The notes beneath the pieces were generated by a model. It was not told where the DNA came from. It was given only the letters and a program-made list of their open reading frames with translations, and searched no databases. A DNA stretch of 64,000 nt, taken from assembly GCF_016862975.1 (NCBI RefSeq), contig NZ_BONZ01000017.1, positions 1 to 64,000 of the forward strand. Direction: 5' to 3'. A program made the position numbers and the translations under genes. How positions within the stretch are numbered: the stretch's first letter is position 1; every line of letters begins with the position of its first letter. The stretch comes from Rugosimonospora africana (GTDB taxonomy: Bacteria > Actinomycetota > Actinomycetes > Mycobacteriales > Micromonosporaceae). This document shows, piece by piece, positions 48,674-56,245 of this stretch.

Positions 48674-49824
48674 GACGCGCGCACCTCGCCGTAGAGCCGG
48701 TCGAACAGTTGACCGACCGCCGGGTCGGCGTGACCCCGGCTGCGCAGATAGTCGGAGAACAGCTCGCCCGGCGCGCGCCCGGCCCGTCGGGCCTGTGCCG
48801 ACGAGTCCGCGGCGGCCATCTCGGCGACCAGTGAGGGATCGATGCGCACCTCCAGCGCGCGGGGCAGCAGGTCCTGGACCGCCTCGCGCAGCCCGGCCCG
48901 GGGACGCTCCCGCACGTACACCCGCAGCCAGCCGTCGCTCTCTTTGACCTTTGCCAGTTCGTCGAGGGTGCCACGCACGGTACGCAACGGTACCGCGGCG
49001 GTCACCGGTACCTGCCTGATCTTCGCCGCCTGCTGGGTGCCGACCTCGACGATGGTCACCGACGGGGTGTTCTCCTCCTCGCCGAAGTCCACCGCCAGCG
49101 GGCTGCCGCTGTAGTGCACCGGGCAGGGCGCCAGGATCGACTGGGCGCGGTGCAGGTGACCGAGTGCCACGTAGTGCGTACCGGGGGAGAACACCGTGGC
49201 GGGCACCGCGTACGCCTGGATGGTGTGGGCGTCCCGCTCACCGCCGCCCATCGTGCCGCCGATCACGGTCAGGTGCGCGGTCACCAGGTTCACTGTGTCC
49301 GGGCCGAAGCCCTCGCTCAGCGTGGCCAGCAGCCGGCCGACGTGATCGGCGTACGTCTGGGTGGCCTCGGCGGCGGACAGGTCGAACATCTCGGTGGCCC
49401 GGATCGCGTACCGCTGGGACAGGAACGGCAGCGCGACCATCCGCCACGCCTCGCCGCCGCGCGTCCGGCCCTCCACGATGTGGTCGGCCGCGCGGTCGCG
49501 CACCGAGCCCCTCAGGGTGATCCCGGCGGCCTCGGCCCAGGCGCGCAGCGCGTCCAGCGCCGCGCCGTTGTCGTGGTTGCCGGCGATGGCGACCACGTCG
49601 GCGCCGGTGTTGCGCAGCGCGGACAGTGCCCGGGTCACCAGCCGGGTTGCGTCCGGGGTGGGTGCCGCCGTGTCGTACAGGTCGCCGGCAACCACCACCA
49701 GGTCGGGCCGCTCCGCCTGGGCGACCTCCACCACCTGGCGCAGGACGGCGATGTGCTCCTCCACCCGGGACTGTCCTTTGAGGACCTTCCCGACGTGCCA
49801 GTCCGAGGTGTGCAGGATTCTCAT
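48670..49824 (-). CDS. sbcD: Exonuclease SbcD/Mre11
   Basis: 384-aa metallophosphoesterase nuclease of the SbcCD complex. The metal-site motifs are SDWHVGK (D8, H10), AGDLYD (D48), AGNHDNG (N83, H84, D85), VTAHLTV and LGHLHRAQ. It cuts DNA ends and hairpins with SbcC. The ATG at 49824 has GAGGGGAG about 11 bases upstream; herA ends 16 bases earlier. Confidence 0.94.
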   Translation of the reverse strand: MRILHTSDWHVGKVLKGQSRVEEHIAVLRQVVEVAQAERPDLVVVAGDLYDTAAPTPDATRLVTRALSALRNTGADVVAIAGNHDNGAALDALRAWAEAAGITLRGSVRDRAADHIVEGRTRGGEAWRMVALPFLSQRYAIRATEMFDLSAAEATQTYADHVGRLLATLSEGFGPDTVNLVTAHLTVIGGTMGGGERDAHTIQAYAVPATVFSPGTHYVALGHLHRAQSILAPCPVHYSGSPLAVDFGEEENTPSVTIVEVGTQQAAKIRQVPVTAAVPLRTVRGTLDELAKVKESDGWLRVYVRERPRAGLREAVQDLLPRALEVRIDPSLVAEMAAADSSAQARRAGRAPGELFSDYLRSRGHADPAVGQLFDRLYGEVRAS

Positions 49825-49840
49825 TCCAGCGAAGCTCCCC

Positions 49841-51601
49841 TCAGAACGGAATGTCGTCGTCGGACAGCGCGGCGCCCGGCGGTCTGGCGCCCACCACCGC
49901 GAACGCGTCGGCGGCCTGGGTCAGCGAGCGCAGGGTGGCCCGGGGTGCCGGGCCGGCCTCCGCCGGCCGGGTGGCCCACGCCGGGAACGGGAACTCCACC
50001 ACCAGCGGAACGGGCAACTCCGGCTGGCCGATGAACATGGTGCCGGGCTTGGCGATCAGGGCCCGGGCGCGCTGGGCGGGCGGAAGGAAACCATACTCCG
50101 GGCGGGACGCCTCGGCCGGATCGAGCCGGCCGACGATCCGGATCGCCGAGTTCGCGACGATGCGCCGCTCCACCTCGCTCGCGGTCTGCTGCGCGCCGAT
50201 CAGCACGACGCCCAGCGAGCGCCCGCGCTCCGCGATGTCGAGCAGGATCTCCTTGATCGGGCTGGTGCCCTCCCGGGGCGCGTACTTGTTCAGCTCGTCG
50301 AGCACCACGAACAGCAGCGGCTTGGCGGTGCCGGCCTTCTCCTTGCGCTCGAATTCGGACTTCAGCGTCACACCGACCACGAACCGCTGTGCCCGGTCCG
50401 GCAGGTTGTGCAGGTCGACCACGGTCACCTGGGAACTCTCCGCCGTATTCACCGAGTGCGCCCGGTTGGTCGGCAGGTCGCCGCGGATGAGCCGGCCGAG
50501 GTCCTTCTTCGACCCGATGAGCCGCCGGGAGAACGCGTTGACCGTGCCCAACCCGACCGCCGAGCCGGCCCAGAACGACCGGGACGCCTCGTCGGCGAGC
50601 TGTGCGACGACGAAGTCGACGAGGTCGGCGTATGAACCGAGCCGTACGCCGTCGATGGCCACCCCACCGTCGGCCGGAACGGCCGTCTTCGCCAGGTGCG
50701 CGGCGACCGAGTGCACCACCATCGTGTACTGCTGGCGTTCGTCGTCCGCGTCGGCGAACACGTACGGCAGGAGGCTGTCGGCGCAGAACTCGGCCAGTGT
50801 CCAGTAGAAACTGTCCACTCCGGACAGTCGGCTGGACACGTCCGGGGTGCCCGAGGGGTCACCGGCACGCGGCGGGGCGTACACGGAGACATCCGGGAAC
50901 GGCTGGGCGGTCAGCCCCAGCTTCGCGTATGTCGACGCGGTGGACTCGGTCAACCGGGAGTTGGGGTGGTCGAGGAACAACAGGTCCTCGCCCTTGACGT
51001 TGAAGATGAGCGCCTTGGTGTTGACCGCCTCGCCGCCGAGCACTCCGGAGCGGAAGACCGAATACAGCAGGAACGTGGCGAACGACGTCTTCGTGGCAAC
51101 TCCGGAGATGCCGGAGATGGACACGTGGGCGCCGCGCTGCCCGTTGAGGAATTCGAAGTTGAGGAAGACCGGCATGCCGTCCCGGCCGGTACCCAACGGA
51201 ACCTTCTGCTCCATCCGGTCGAAGTACAGCGCCCGGGACCGGTCGTCGCCGGCCGCCCGGTGGACCGGGGCACCCGGCGACGGTGGCACGTACAGCTCCG
51301 GGTCCACCCGGGTGGTGGTGATCTCGGCCGCCTCCTGCACCTGCGCCGGCAGCGTGCCGTCGGCGATGGCGAACACGTCGGACTCGAACTGCGCGCCCTC
51401 GTGCCTGGCCCGCACCGCGGTGACCACGCCGGCGATGGTTACCGGCTGTTGATCAGGCAGTTCACGTCTGGTGACCACGACGTCGTCGAGCTGCAGGTAT
51501 TCGCCGGGCGCCACCGCGACCCAGAACTGCAACGGCGTCGCGTCGGCGGTGCCGAGCACCCGACCGACCGAAGTCTGCCCGGAAAGGTCCATGACGGGCA
51601 T
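49841..51601 (-). CDS. herA: HerA-like DNA translocase ATPase
   Basis: 586-aa hexameric DNA pump of the FtsK/HerA superfamily. An N-terminal HAS-like beta-barrel (about 1-95) is followed by the ATPase. The modified Walker A SGISGVATKTS (163-173) is typical of bacterial HerA. Walker B is FVVLDELNKYAP (D435, E436), and GAQQ (469-472) follows as the sensor. The C-terminal segment has the predicted arginine finger in AIRIVGRLDP. In archaea it drives NurA. It heads the operon herA-sbcD-sbcC-nurA-glycosylase. The ATG at 51601 has GAGG 5 bases upstream. Confidence 0.87.
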   Translation of the reverse strand: MPVMDLSGQTSVGRVLGTADATPLQFWVAVAPGEYLQLDDVVVTRRELPDQQPVTIAGVVTAVRARHEGAQFESDVFAIADGTLPAQVQEAAEITTTRVDPELYVPPSPGAPVHRAAGDDRSRALYFDRMEQKVPLGTGRDGMPVFLNFEFLNGQRGAHVSISGISGVATKTSFATFLLYSVFRSGVLGGEAVNTKALIFNVKGEDLLFLDHPNSRLTESTASTYAKLGLTAQPFPDVSVYAPPRAGDPSGTPDVSSRLSGVDSFYWTLAEFCADSLLPYVFADADDERQQYTMVVHSVAAHLAKTAVPADGGVAIDGVRLGSYADLVDFVVAQLADEASRSFWAGSAVGLGTVNAFSRRLIGSKKDLGRLIRGDLPTNRAHSVNTAESSQVTVVDLHNLPDRAQRFVVGVTLKSEFERKEKAGTAKPLLFVVLDELNKYAPREGTSPIKEILLDIAERGRSLGVVLIGAQQTASEVERRIVANSAIRIVGRLDPAEASRPEYGFLPPAQRARALIAKPGTMFIGQPELPVPLVVEFPFPAWATRPAEAGPAPRATLRSLTQAADAFAVVGARPPGAALSDDDIPF

Positions 51602-51667
51602 CGTGCCTCACGGGTGCGACGCTCATGGTCGGGGCACGCCCGGAAGCACAAGGTCGGCATGACAAAG

Positions 51668-52399
51668 TTACGCATTCCTCGCGTACCGCAGGAGCAGCGT
51701 GCCGTCGTCGTACAGTGCGTGAGCGAGCGAGAACTCCTGCATCGCCGTACCGGTGCCGGCGGTGATCCGGCCGGCGCCCGGGCCGGCCAGCATCGGCGTG
51801 ACGGTCAGGCACACCTCGTCGACGAGGCCGGCCTCGGTCAGCGATCCGAACAGGTGCGGGCCGCCCTCGCACAGGAGCTGGTTGAACCCGCGGTCGCGAA
51901 GGTCGGCCAGTGCCGCCCGGAGGTCCACCCCACCTCGCCCGTACTCCAGCACGTCGGCCACGGAGCGCAGTGCGGTGCGCCGGTCCGGCGGAGCGTCGGT
52001 GCAGGTGACGATGATCGGCCGGATGGGCGCGTCGGCCAGCGCCGGGTGGGTCGGCGACAGGTCGAGGCGGCGGGAGACGATGATCACCCGGGGGTACGGG
52101 CTGAGCCCGTGCGCGGTCCGCCAGTCGCGCCGCTGCTCGGCCAGCCGGATGCCGCCGTACCCCTCCTGGCGCAGCGTCCCGGCGCCTACCATGAGGCCCT
52201 CGGCGAACATCCGCAGCAGCGGGAACACCTTCTGGTCGCCCGGGGTCTGCAGCCCCCGGGAGCGCCCCTCCACTTCGACCGCGCCGTCCACGCTGGTCAC
52301 GAAGTTGACCCGGAGCACCGGGTCGGTGGGCTGGTAGAGCGCGGTGAGTTCGGCGTCGTCGACCGGCGTCGGGTCGGGGTTCGGCCAGATCCGGTGCAC
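51668..52399 (-). CDS. Pyrimidine reductase family protein (RibD C-terminal/DHFR fold)
   Basis: 243 aa. The RibD C-domain-type reductase pattern is LRVNFVTSVDGAVEVEGRS, LMVGAGTLRQEGYGG, FNQLLCEGGPHLFGSL and LVDEVCLTVTPMLAG. It is expected to reduce a ribosylated pyrimidine or related substrate with NADPH, but riboflavin synthesis is not certain because no other rib gene adjoins. The GTG at 52399 has AAGGAG 6 bases upstream. It ends 67 bases before herA and may share its transcript. Confidence 0.85.
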   Translation of the reverse strand: MHRIWPNPDPTPVDDAELTALYQPTDPVLRVNFVTSVDGAVEVEGRSRGLQTPGDQKVFPLLRMFAEGLMVGAGTLRQEGYGGIRLAEQRRDWRTAHGLSPYPRVIIVSRRLDLSPTHPALADAPIRPIIVTCTDAPPDRRTALRSVADVLEYGRGGVDLRAALADLRDRGFNQLLCEGGPHLFGSLTEAGLVDEVCLTVTPMLAGPGAGRITAGTGTAMQEFSLAHALYDDGTLLLRYARNA

Positions 52400-52414
52400 G
52401 GGCTGCTCCTTCGG

Positions 52415-52480
52415 GTCGTCGGGTTCGCGGTCGTCGGGTTCGCGGTCGTCGGGTCGTCACTTTCGTGGTCGTCGGGTCAC
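52415..52480 (+). repeat. 15-bp tandem repeats upstream of the pyrimidine reductase
   Basis: GTCGTCGGGTTCGCG is repeated twice in tandem (52415-52444), followed by partial GTCGTCGGGTC units up to about 52480. The array lies between the reductase start and the Cys-rich micro-protein stop. Confidence 0.75.
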
Positions 52481-52596
52481 TCGCCGGCCGGTCCGGTGGC
52501 CGGTGGCCGCGGCTCCGGCGGCCGGTGCTGGCAGTCGCACCAGTTGCCGCCCCGGCAGCGGTCATGCTGTCGGTCACGACACGCCTGACAGATCAT
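52477..52596 (-). CDS. 39-aa cysteine-rich micro-protein
   Basis: The protein is MICQACRDRQHDRCRGGNWC followed by DCQHRPPEPRPPATGPAGE. Four of its five cysteines (CxxC..HxxC..WCDCQH), plus histidines, suggest a small zinc-binding knuckle. The ATG at 52596 has a good GGAGG 7 bases upstream, so translation is credible; the longer frame is not. Comparable tiny proteins occur next to this type of pyrimidine reductase in actinobacteria, as far as I recall. Function unknown. Confidence 0.65.
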   Translation of the reverse strand: MICQACRDRQHDRCRGGNWCDCQHRPPEPRPPATGPAGE

Positions 52597-52684
52597 CGCG
52601 CAACCTCCTTCGCTCGGCCCCTTGCGTCCAGAATGGTGCACTCGGCGAGAATGAGGCTGGCCGGGGGCGAGCCGAGAGGACACG

Positions 52685-53230
52685 ATGGCGCGACAGATCT
52701 TTCAGCTCAGGATCACTCTGCTCGACGTGTCGCCCGCCATCTGGCGGCGGGTGGCGGTGCCGGGCGGGTACACGCTGGACCGGCTGCACCGAGTCATCCA
52801 GTACGCGATGGGTTGGCAGGACTACCACCTTCACTCGTTCGAGATCGAGAACGCCCAGTTCGGGATACCCGACCCGGAGGGTGAACTCGACCTGCGCGAC
52901 GAGTTGGACGTGCGACTGGACGCGGTGGCCGGCAAGGACAGCCGGTTCAGCTACGTCTACGACTTCGGCGACTGGTGGGACCACGAGATCGCGGTCGAGG
53001 CGCTGTACCTCGCCGAGCCTGACGAGCGTTACCCGCTGTGCATGGAGGGGGAGCGGGCCTGCCCGCCGGAGGACGTCGGCGGGGCGCACGGCTACGCCGA
53101 GTTCCTCGACGCGCTGAAGGACCCCGGGCATCCGGAGCACGGCGCGATGCTGGAGTGGATCGGCCGGCACTTCGACTCCGAGTTCTTCGATCCGGACCGG
53201 GCGAGCGTCCTGCTCCGGCGCCTCGTCTGA
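52685..53230 (+). CDS. Plasmid pRiA4b ORF-3 family protein
   Basis: 181 aa. The start FQLRITLLDVSPAIWRRVAV, the segment YTLDRLHRVIQYAMGWQDYHLHSFEI, and the later YVYDFGDWWDHEI and CPPEDVGGAHGYAEFL define this widespread family of unknown function. The ATG at 52685 has AGAGGA 6 bases upstream. Divergent from the Cys-rich micro-protein. Confidence 0.9.
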   Translation: MARQIFQLRITLLDVSPAIWRRVAVPGGYTLDRLHRVIQYAMGWQDYHLHSFEIENAQFGIPDPEGELDLRDELDVRLDAVAGKDSRFSYVYDFGDWWDHEIAVEALYLAEPDERYPLCMEGERACPPEDVGGAHGYAEFLDALKDPGHPEHGAMLEWIGRHFDSEFFDPDRASVLLRRLV

Positions 53231-53289
53231 ACTCCGCTGTTTGGATTTCCCGCCTACGATCGGGGATCCATGACCGCGGAGGTGGTGCG

Positions 53290-54495
53290 GTGAACGAGCC
53301 TCAGCGCCCGGGCATAACGACCAGGGTGCGAGCCGCGCTCCGGGGCGAACGTGACGCCGGCGACCTCGAAGCGCTGCGTGCTGCCGGAAACTGGGTGTAC
53401 GCGGAGCTGGGCAAGGCCGAGCAGACCCGCTCGCAGCTGCTGGCCGACGGGCGGAACCTGTGGACCGCGCCGCCCGCCACCGGCGGATACCTGGTCGCCT
53501 GCTGGAACGCGTTCTACCTGCACAGCCTGGGCGCCAGCCTGCTCGACGCCGACTACGCCACCGATCCGCGCACGGTCGGCTACGTCCCGCCGGTGACGTT
53601 CGAGCAGGCATGGTCCTGGTTCGCCGCCGCCGAGGGTTGGCTCAGCCACGCCCGGCAGGCCGAGAGCAACCCCGACTACAACCTGGCACACCTCGTGATG
53701 CTTCCGGCGGACCTGCCGGCCTGGGCCGGCCCCGACCCGTGCCCGCTCGCGCACCTGCGCGCCCTGATGACCGCCATCCCGCCGGTCCGCGCGCAGGTCG
53801 AGCTGGCCCTGTTCGACCTGGAGAAACACGCGCAATCGGAGTCACAGCGGCACACCGTCAACACCGTGCGCCAGCAGGCCGCCGAGGCGGCGGCCGCCGC
53901 CGACTACGCCCAGACGCTGTCGGCCAGCGCGACGACGCCGCGGTTGCGGAGCCTGACCCAGGCACACATCAGGCGTTCCGCCGGTATCTGGTTCAAGGTG
54001 GGGCAGTTCGCGGCCATGCCGTCGCTCGTCGGTGCCCGATCGGCGAAGACCATCGCGTCCCGGATCGACCCGCAGGTCCTGCCGGGCGGGTCGCGATTCG
54101 ACCCGTGGTGCCTCACCGATCCGGACAGCCGTGCGCAGTGGCAGAGCGATCCGCAGGCCCGGGAGGCGATCGCGGCCATGTGGGAAGCCGATCCCGACCC
54201 TGCGCACACGCTCACGATCCACGCGCAGATCCAGGCGGCTCTGGCCTCGGGCGCGATCGTGCCGGTGACCGGCGACACGATGGCGAGCCATTTCTACTCC
54301 TGTCCCTGGTACCCGATGTACCAGGTACGCCGCCGAGTGAAGATCAACGGTGAACGGCTGTCGGTCCCGCAGCGGTTCACCCTCGACGTGGGGCTGCGCC
54401 CGCCGAACAGAGGTGGAAAGTTCGTACGCCGGATCGTGCGGGGCCCGTTCGCCTCGACCTACGAGGTCGACTACGGAGCGAACCGGCGTCGGTGA
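53290..54495 (+). CDS. Hypothetical protein, 401 aa
   Basis: Not recognised. A soluble, mostly helical protein without signal or membrane segment. Notable stretches are AELGKAEQTRSQLLADGRNL near the N-terminus, a Trp-rich FEQAWSWFAAAEGWLSHARQ, and an Ala/Gln-rich helix (VRQQAAEAAAAADYAQTL). The C-terminal beta-rich end (FYSCPWYPMYQVRRRVKING, FVRRIVRGPFASTYEVDY) may bind a ligand. The GTG at 53290 has GGAGG 7 bases upstream. It follows the pRiA4b-type gene by 59 bases and ends at a strong terminator. Confidence 0.7.
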   Translation: MNEPQRPGITTRVRAALRGERDAGDLEALRAAGNWVYAELGKAEQTRSQLLADGRNLWTAPPATGGYLVACWNAFYLHSLGASLLDADYATDPRTVGYVPPVTFEQAWSWFAAAEGWLSHARQAESNPDYNLAHLVMLPADLPAWAGPDPCPLAHLRALMTAIPPVRAQVELALFDLEKHAQSESQRHTVNTVRQQAAEAAAAADYAQTLSASATTPRLRSLTQAHIRRSAGIWFKVGQFAAMPSLVGARSAKTIASRIDPQVLPGGSRFDPWCLTDPDSRAQWQSDPQAREAIAAMWEADPDPAHTLTIHAQIQAALASGAIVPVTGDTMASHFYSCPWYPMYQVRRRVKINGERLSVPQRFTLDVGLRPPNRGGKFVRRIVRGPFASTYEVDYGANRRR

Positions 54496-54505
54496 AGCGC
54501 GCCGC

Positions 54506-54536
54506 CCGGGTCGGGGGAGTGGCTCCCCCGACCCGG
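54506..54536. terminator. Terminator between convergent genes
   Basis: A 14-bp perfect stem, CCGGGTCGGGGGAG with CTCCCCCGACCCGG, around a TGG loop. It serves the 401-aa gene and possibly the methyltransferase on the other strand. Confidence 0.8.
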
Positions 54537-54559
54537 ACGGCGACTCTCGCGGGTTCGGG

Positions 54560-55240
54560 TCAGGCGGTGGCCGCCCGGGTCAGGCGTACCTCGATGTTGA
54601 CGCCGTCCACCCGGATCTCACCGGTCCGGAACGCGCTGGCGGCGACCAGCTCCTCGAACTGCGACCGGGAGAAGGCGCGCCTGCGCAGCCCCCGCAGCAC
54701 CAGCCGGACCACGAGCGCGGACACTCCGGACGCCTGCATCTGGCGTACCTCCCGGTCGATGTCGGCGCCGGTCGCGTCGCCGGGCAGGTCCTGGATCAGC
54801 GCCGTGCCGCCGGCGCGCAGCACCCGGTGCATCTCGTCCAGCGCGAGTACCGGTCGCTCGAAGTTCTTGAACGCCGCCTGGCACACGATGCGGTCGAAAG
54901 ACTCCGCCTCGAACGGCATCGCCGCCGCGTCGCCCTGCCTGACGTCGACGTCGACCGTCTCCTTCCGGGCGTACTCGCGGGCGATGTCCACCATCGTGTG
55001 GCTCACGTCCAGTGCAGTCACCCGGTACCCGAGCCGGGCCAGCTCGACCGCCTGGTATCCCGGCCCCGGCGCGACCTCCAGGATGTCGGCGCCCGCGGGC
55101 AGCCCTTCGGTGATGCGCGCGGCCTGCTCGCGTACCAGCGCGAGTTGACTGGCCGAACCGCGCTGCCGGGCGTACCAGCGCGCGGTCACGCCCTCCATCT
55201 CGGGAACCAGCTTGAACCGTTTGGTCTCGGTGCTTGCCAT
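54560..55240 (-). CDS. Class I SAM-dependent methyltransferase
   Basis: 226 aa of the UbiE/type-11 methyltransferase kind. Motif I is ILEVAPGPGYQAVELARLG, followed by ALDVSHTM, VRQGDAAAMPFEAESFDRIVC and the hydrophobic VLRAGGTALIQDL. The substrate is unknown. It carries a Pro/Arg-rich segment before the last strands. The ATG at 55240 has GAGGAG about 10 bases upstream. It is oriented with padR, 171 bases downstream of it. Confidence 0.85.
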   Translation of the reverse strand: MASTETKRFKLVPEMEGVTARWYARQRGSASQLALVREQAARITEGLPAGADILEVAPGPGYQAVELARLGYRVTALDVSHTMVDIAREYARKETVDVDVRQGDAAAMPFEAESFDRIVCQAAFKNFERPVLALDEMHRVLRAGGTALIQDLPGDATGADIDREVRQMQASGVSALVVRLVLRGLRRRAFSRSQFEELVAASAFRTGEIRVDGVNIEVRLTRAATA

Positions 55241-55411
55241 TTCTGATGTCTCCTCGCCTGTGTACGGGTCGTGACGGCGGCCCGTGGGCAGGAGAGCCCG
55301 GCTATTCTGGTGATCGCTACATCTCGTACGCCGGGTTCCGTTCCACGGGATCGGTGCGGGGCCCGACCCCGGTCGCGGTGTTGCCGCACCGCAACCGGGG
55401 TCGATCGGCGG

Positions 55412-56062
55412 TCAATCTCTCGGTGTCTCCTCCTCTGCCAGCAGTCGCGCCCACTCGGCCGGCTGCTCTCCGGTCTCGTGGTAGTCGCGCCACTCGGCGA
55501 CGCCGGACAGCGTGCCCTCGGTGATTTCGGTCAGCAGCGAGCGGACCCAGGCCGTTTCGGCCTCCCGCATAGCCAGCGCGTATTCGGCCTCGATGAGGAA
55601 CACCCGGGGCACCGGACCGCTCTGCTCGAGCACGGCGCGCCTGGCGGCGATGTCGCCGTCGAGCGCGCGCAGCCGTTCGGCCAGCAGCGTGGTCACCTCG
55701 TCGGGGCTGAGCACGCCCAGGACGGACAGCGCCGCGGACAGCTTCCGCTGCTCCGGTTCGGGCACGGCGACCAACTCGCGCAGCCAGTCGGTCAGTTCGG
55801 CCCGGCCGTCGGCGGTGATGGCGTAGCTGGTGCGCTCCGGACGCCGTCCTTCCCGGTCGCTGCCGGTGGCCTCGATGAACCCGTGCTTCTCCAGGTTGGC
55901 CACGACCGTGTAGAGCGAGCCCCACTTGATGTCGATGTCCTGCTCCTTGCCGGTGCGGCGGAGCAGGTTCGCCATCTGGTACGGGTGCATCGGGTTGCCC
56001 GGCGCGAGTAGCGCGAGCAGGGCGAGCGCGAGCAGATTGCCCACCTTGCGCCGCTTCGCCAT
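55412..56062 (-). CDS. PadR-family transcriptional regulator
   Basis: 216 aa. The winged-helix domain has LALLALLAPGNPMHPYQMANLL, KWGSLYTVVANLEKHGFIEA and RTSYAITADGRAELTDWL. The C-terminal helical part is long (about 115 residues), as in PadR subfamily 2, which dimerises there. A perfect 18-bp-arm palindrome begins 10 bases before the ATG, a likely autoregulatory site. It is divergent from an acyl-CoA ligase that it may also control. Confidence 0.9.
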   Translation of the reverse strand: MAKRRKVGNLLALALLALLAPGNPMHPYQMANLLRRTGKEQDIDIKWGSLYTVVANLEKHGFIEATGSDREGRRPERTSYAITADGRAELTDWLRELVAVPEPEQRKLSAALSVLGVLSPDEVTTLLAERLRALDGDIAARRAVLEQSGPVPRVFLIEAEYALAMREAETAWVRSLLTEITEGTLSGVAEWRDYHETGEQPAEWARLLAEEETPRD

Positions 56063-56071
56063 CGGTAGCTC

Positions 56072-56111
56072 CTCGTCGCCGTATACTCGTCCGCGAGTAT
56101 ACGGCGACGAG
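56072..56111. promoter_or_regulatory. PadR operator (perfect inverted repeat)
   Basis: CTCGTCGCCGTATACTCG, a 4-base spacer, then its exact reverse complement. It lies between padR (10 bases from its start) and the acyl-CoA ligase gene (134 bases from its start). Confidence 0.75.
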
Positions 56112-56245
56112 TGCAGTGATCACAACGTCGATCGATCCGACCACTGTGGACAGTCGGCGAGGGCCGGCCGGTCCGCCTCTTCCGCCACCGGTCTGTCCAT
56201 GAGCAGAATCAAGGCAACGCGGGGGTCCCGGCTCGGAGGTGCGCC

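Noticed and set aside
49841-51601. HerA-like ATPase as a conjugation or FtsK-type protein of a mobile element
   Set aside because: No relaxase, integrase or other transfer genes adjoin. The HAS-like barrel and the coupling to sbcCD and nurA point to repair.
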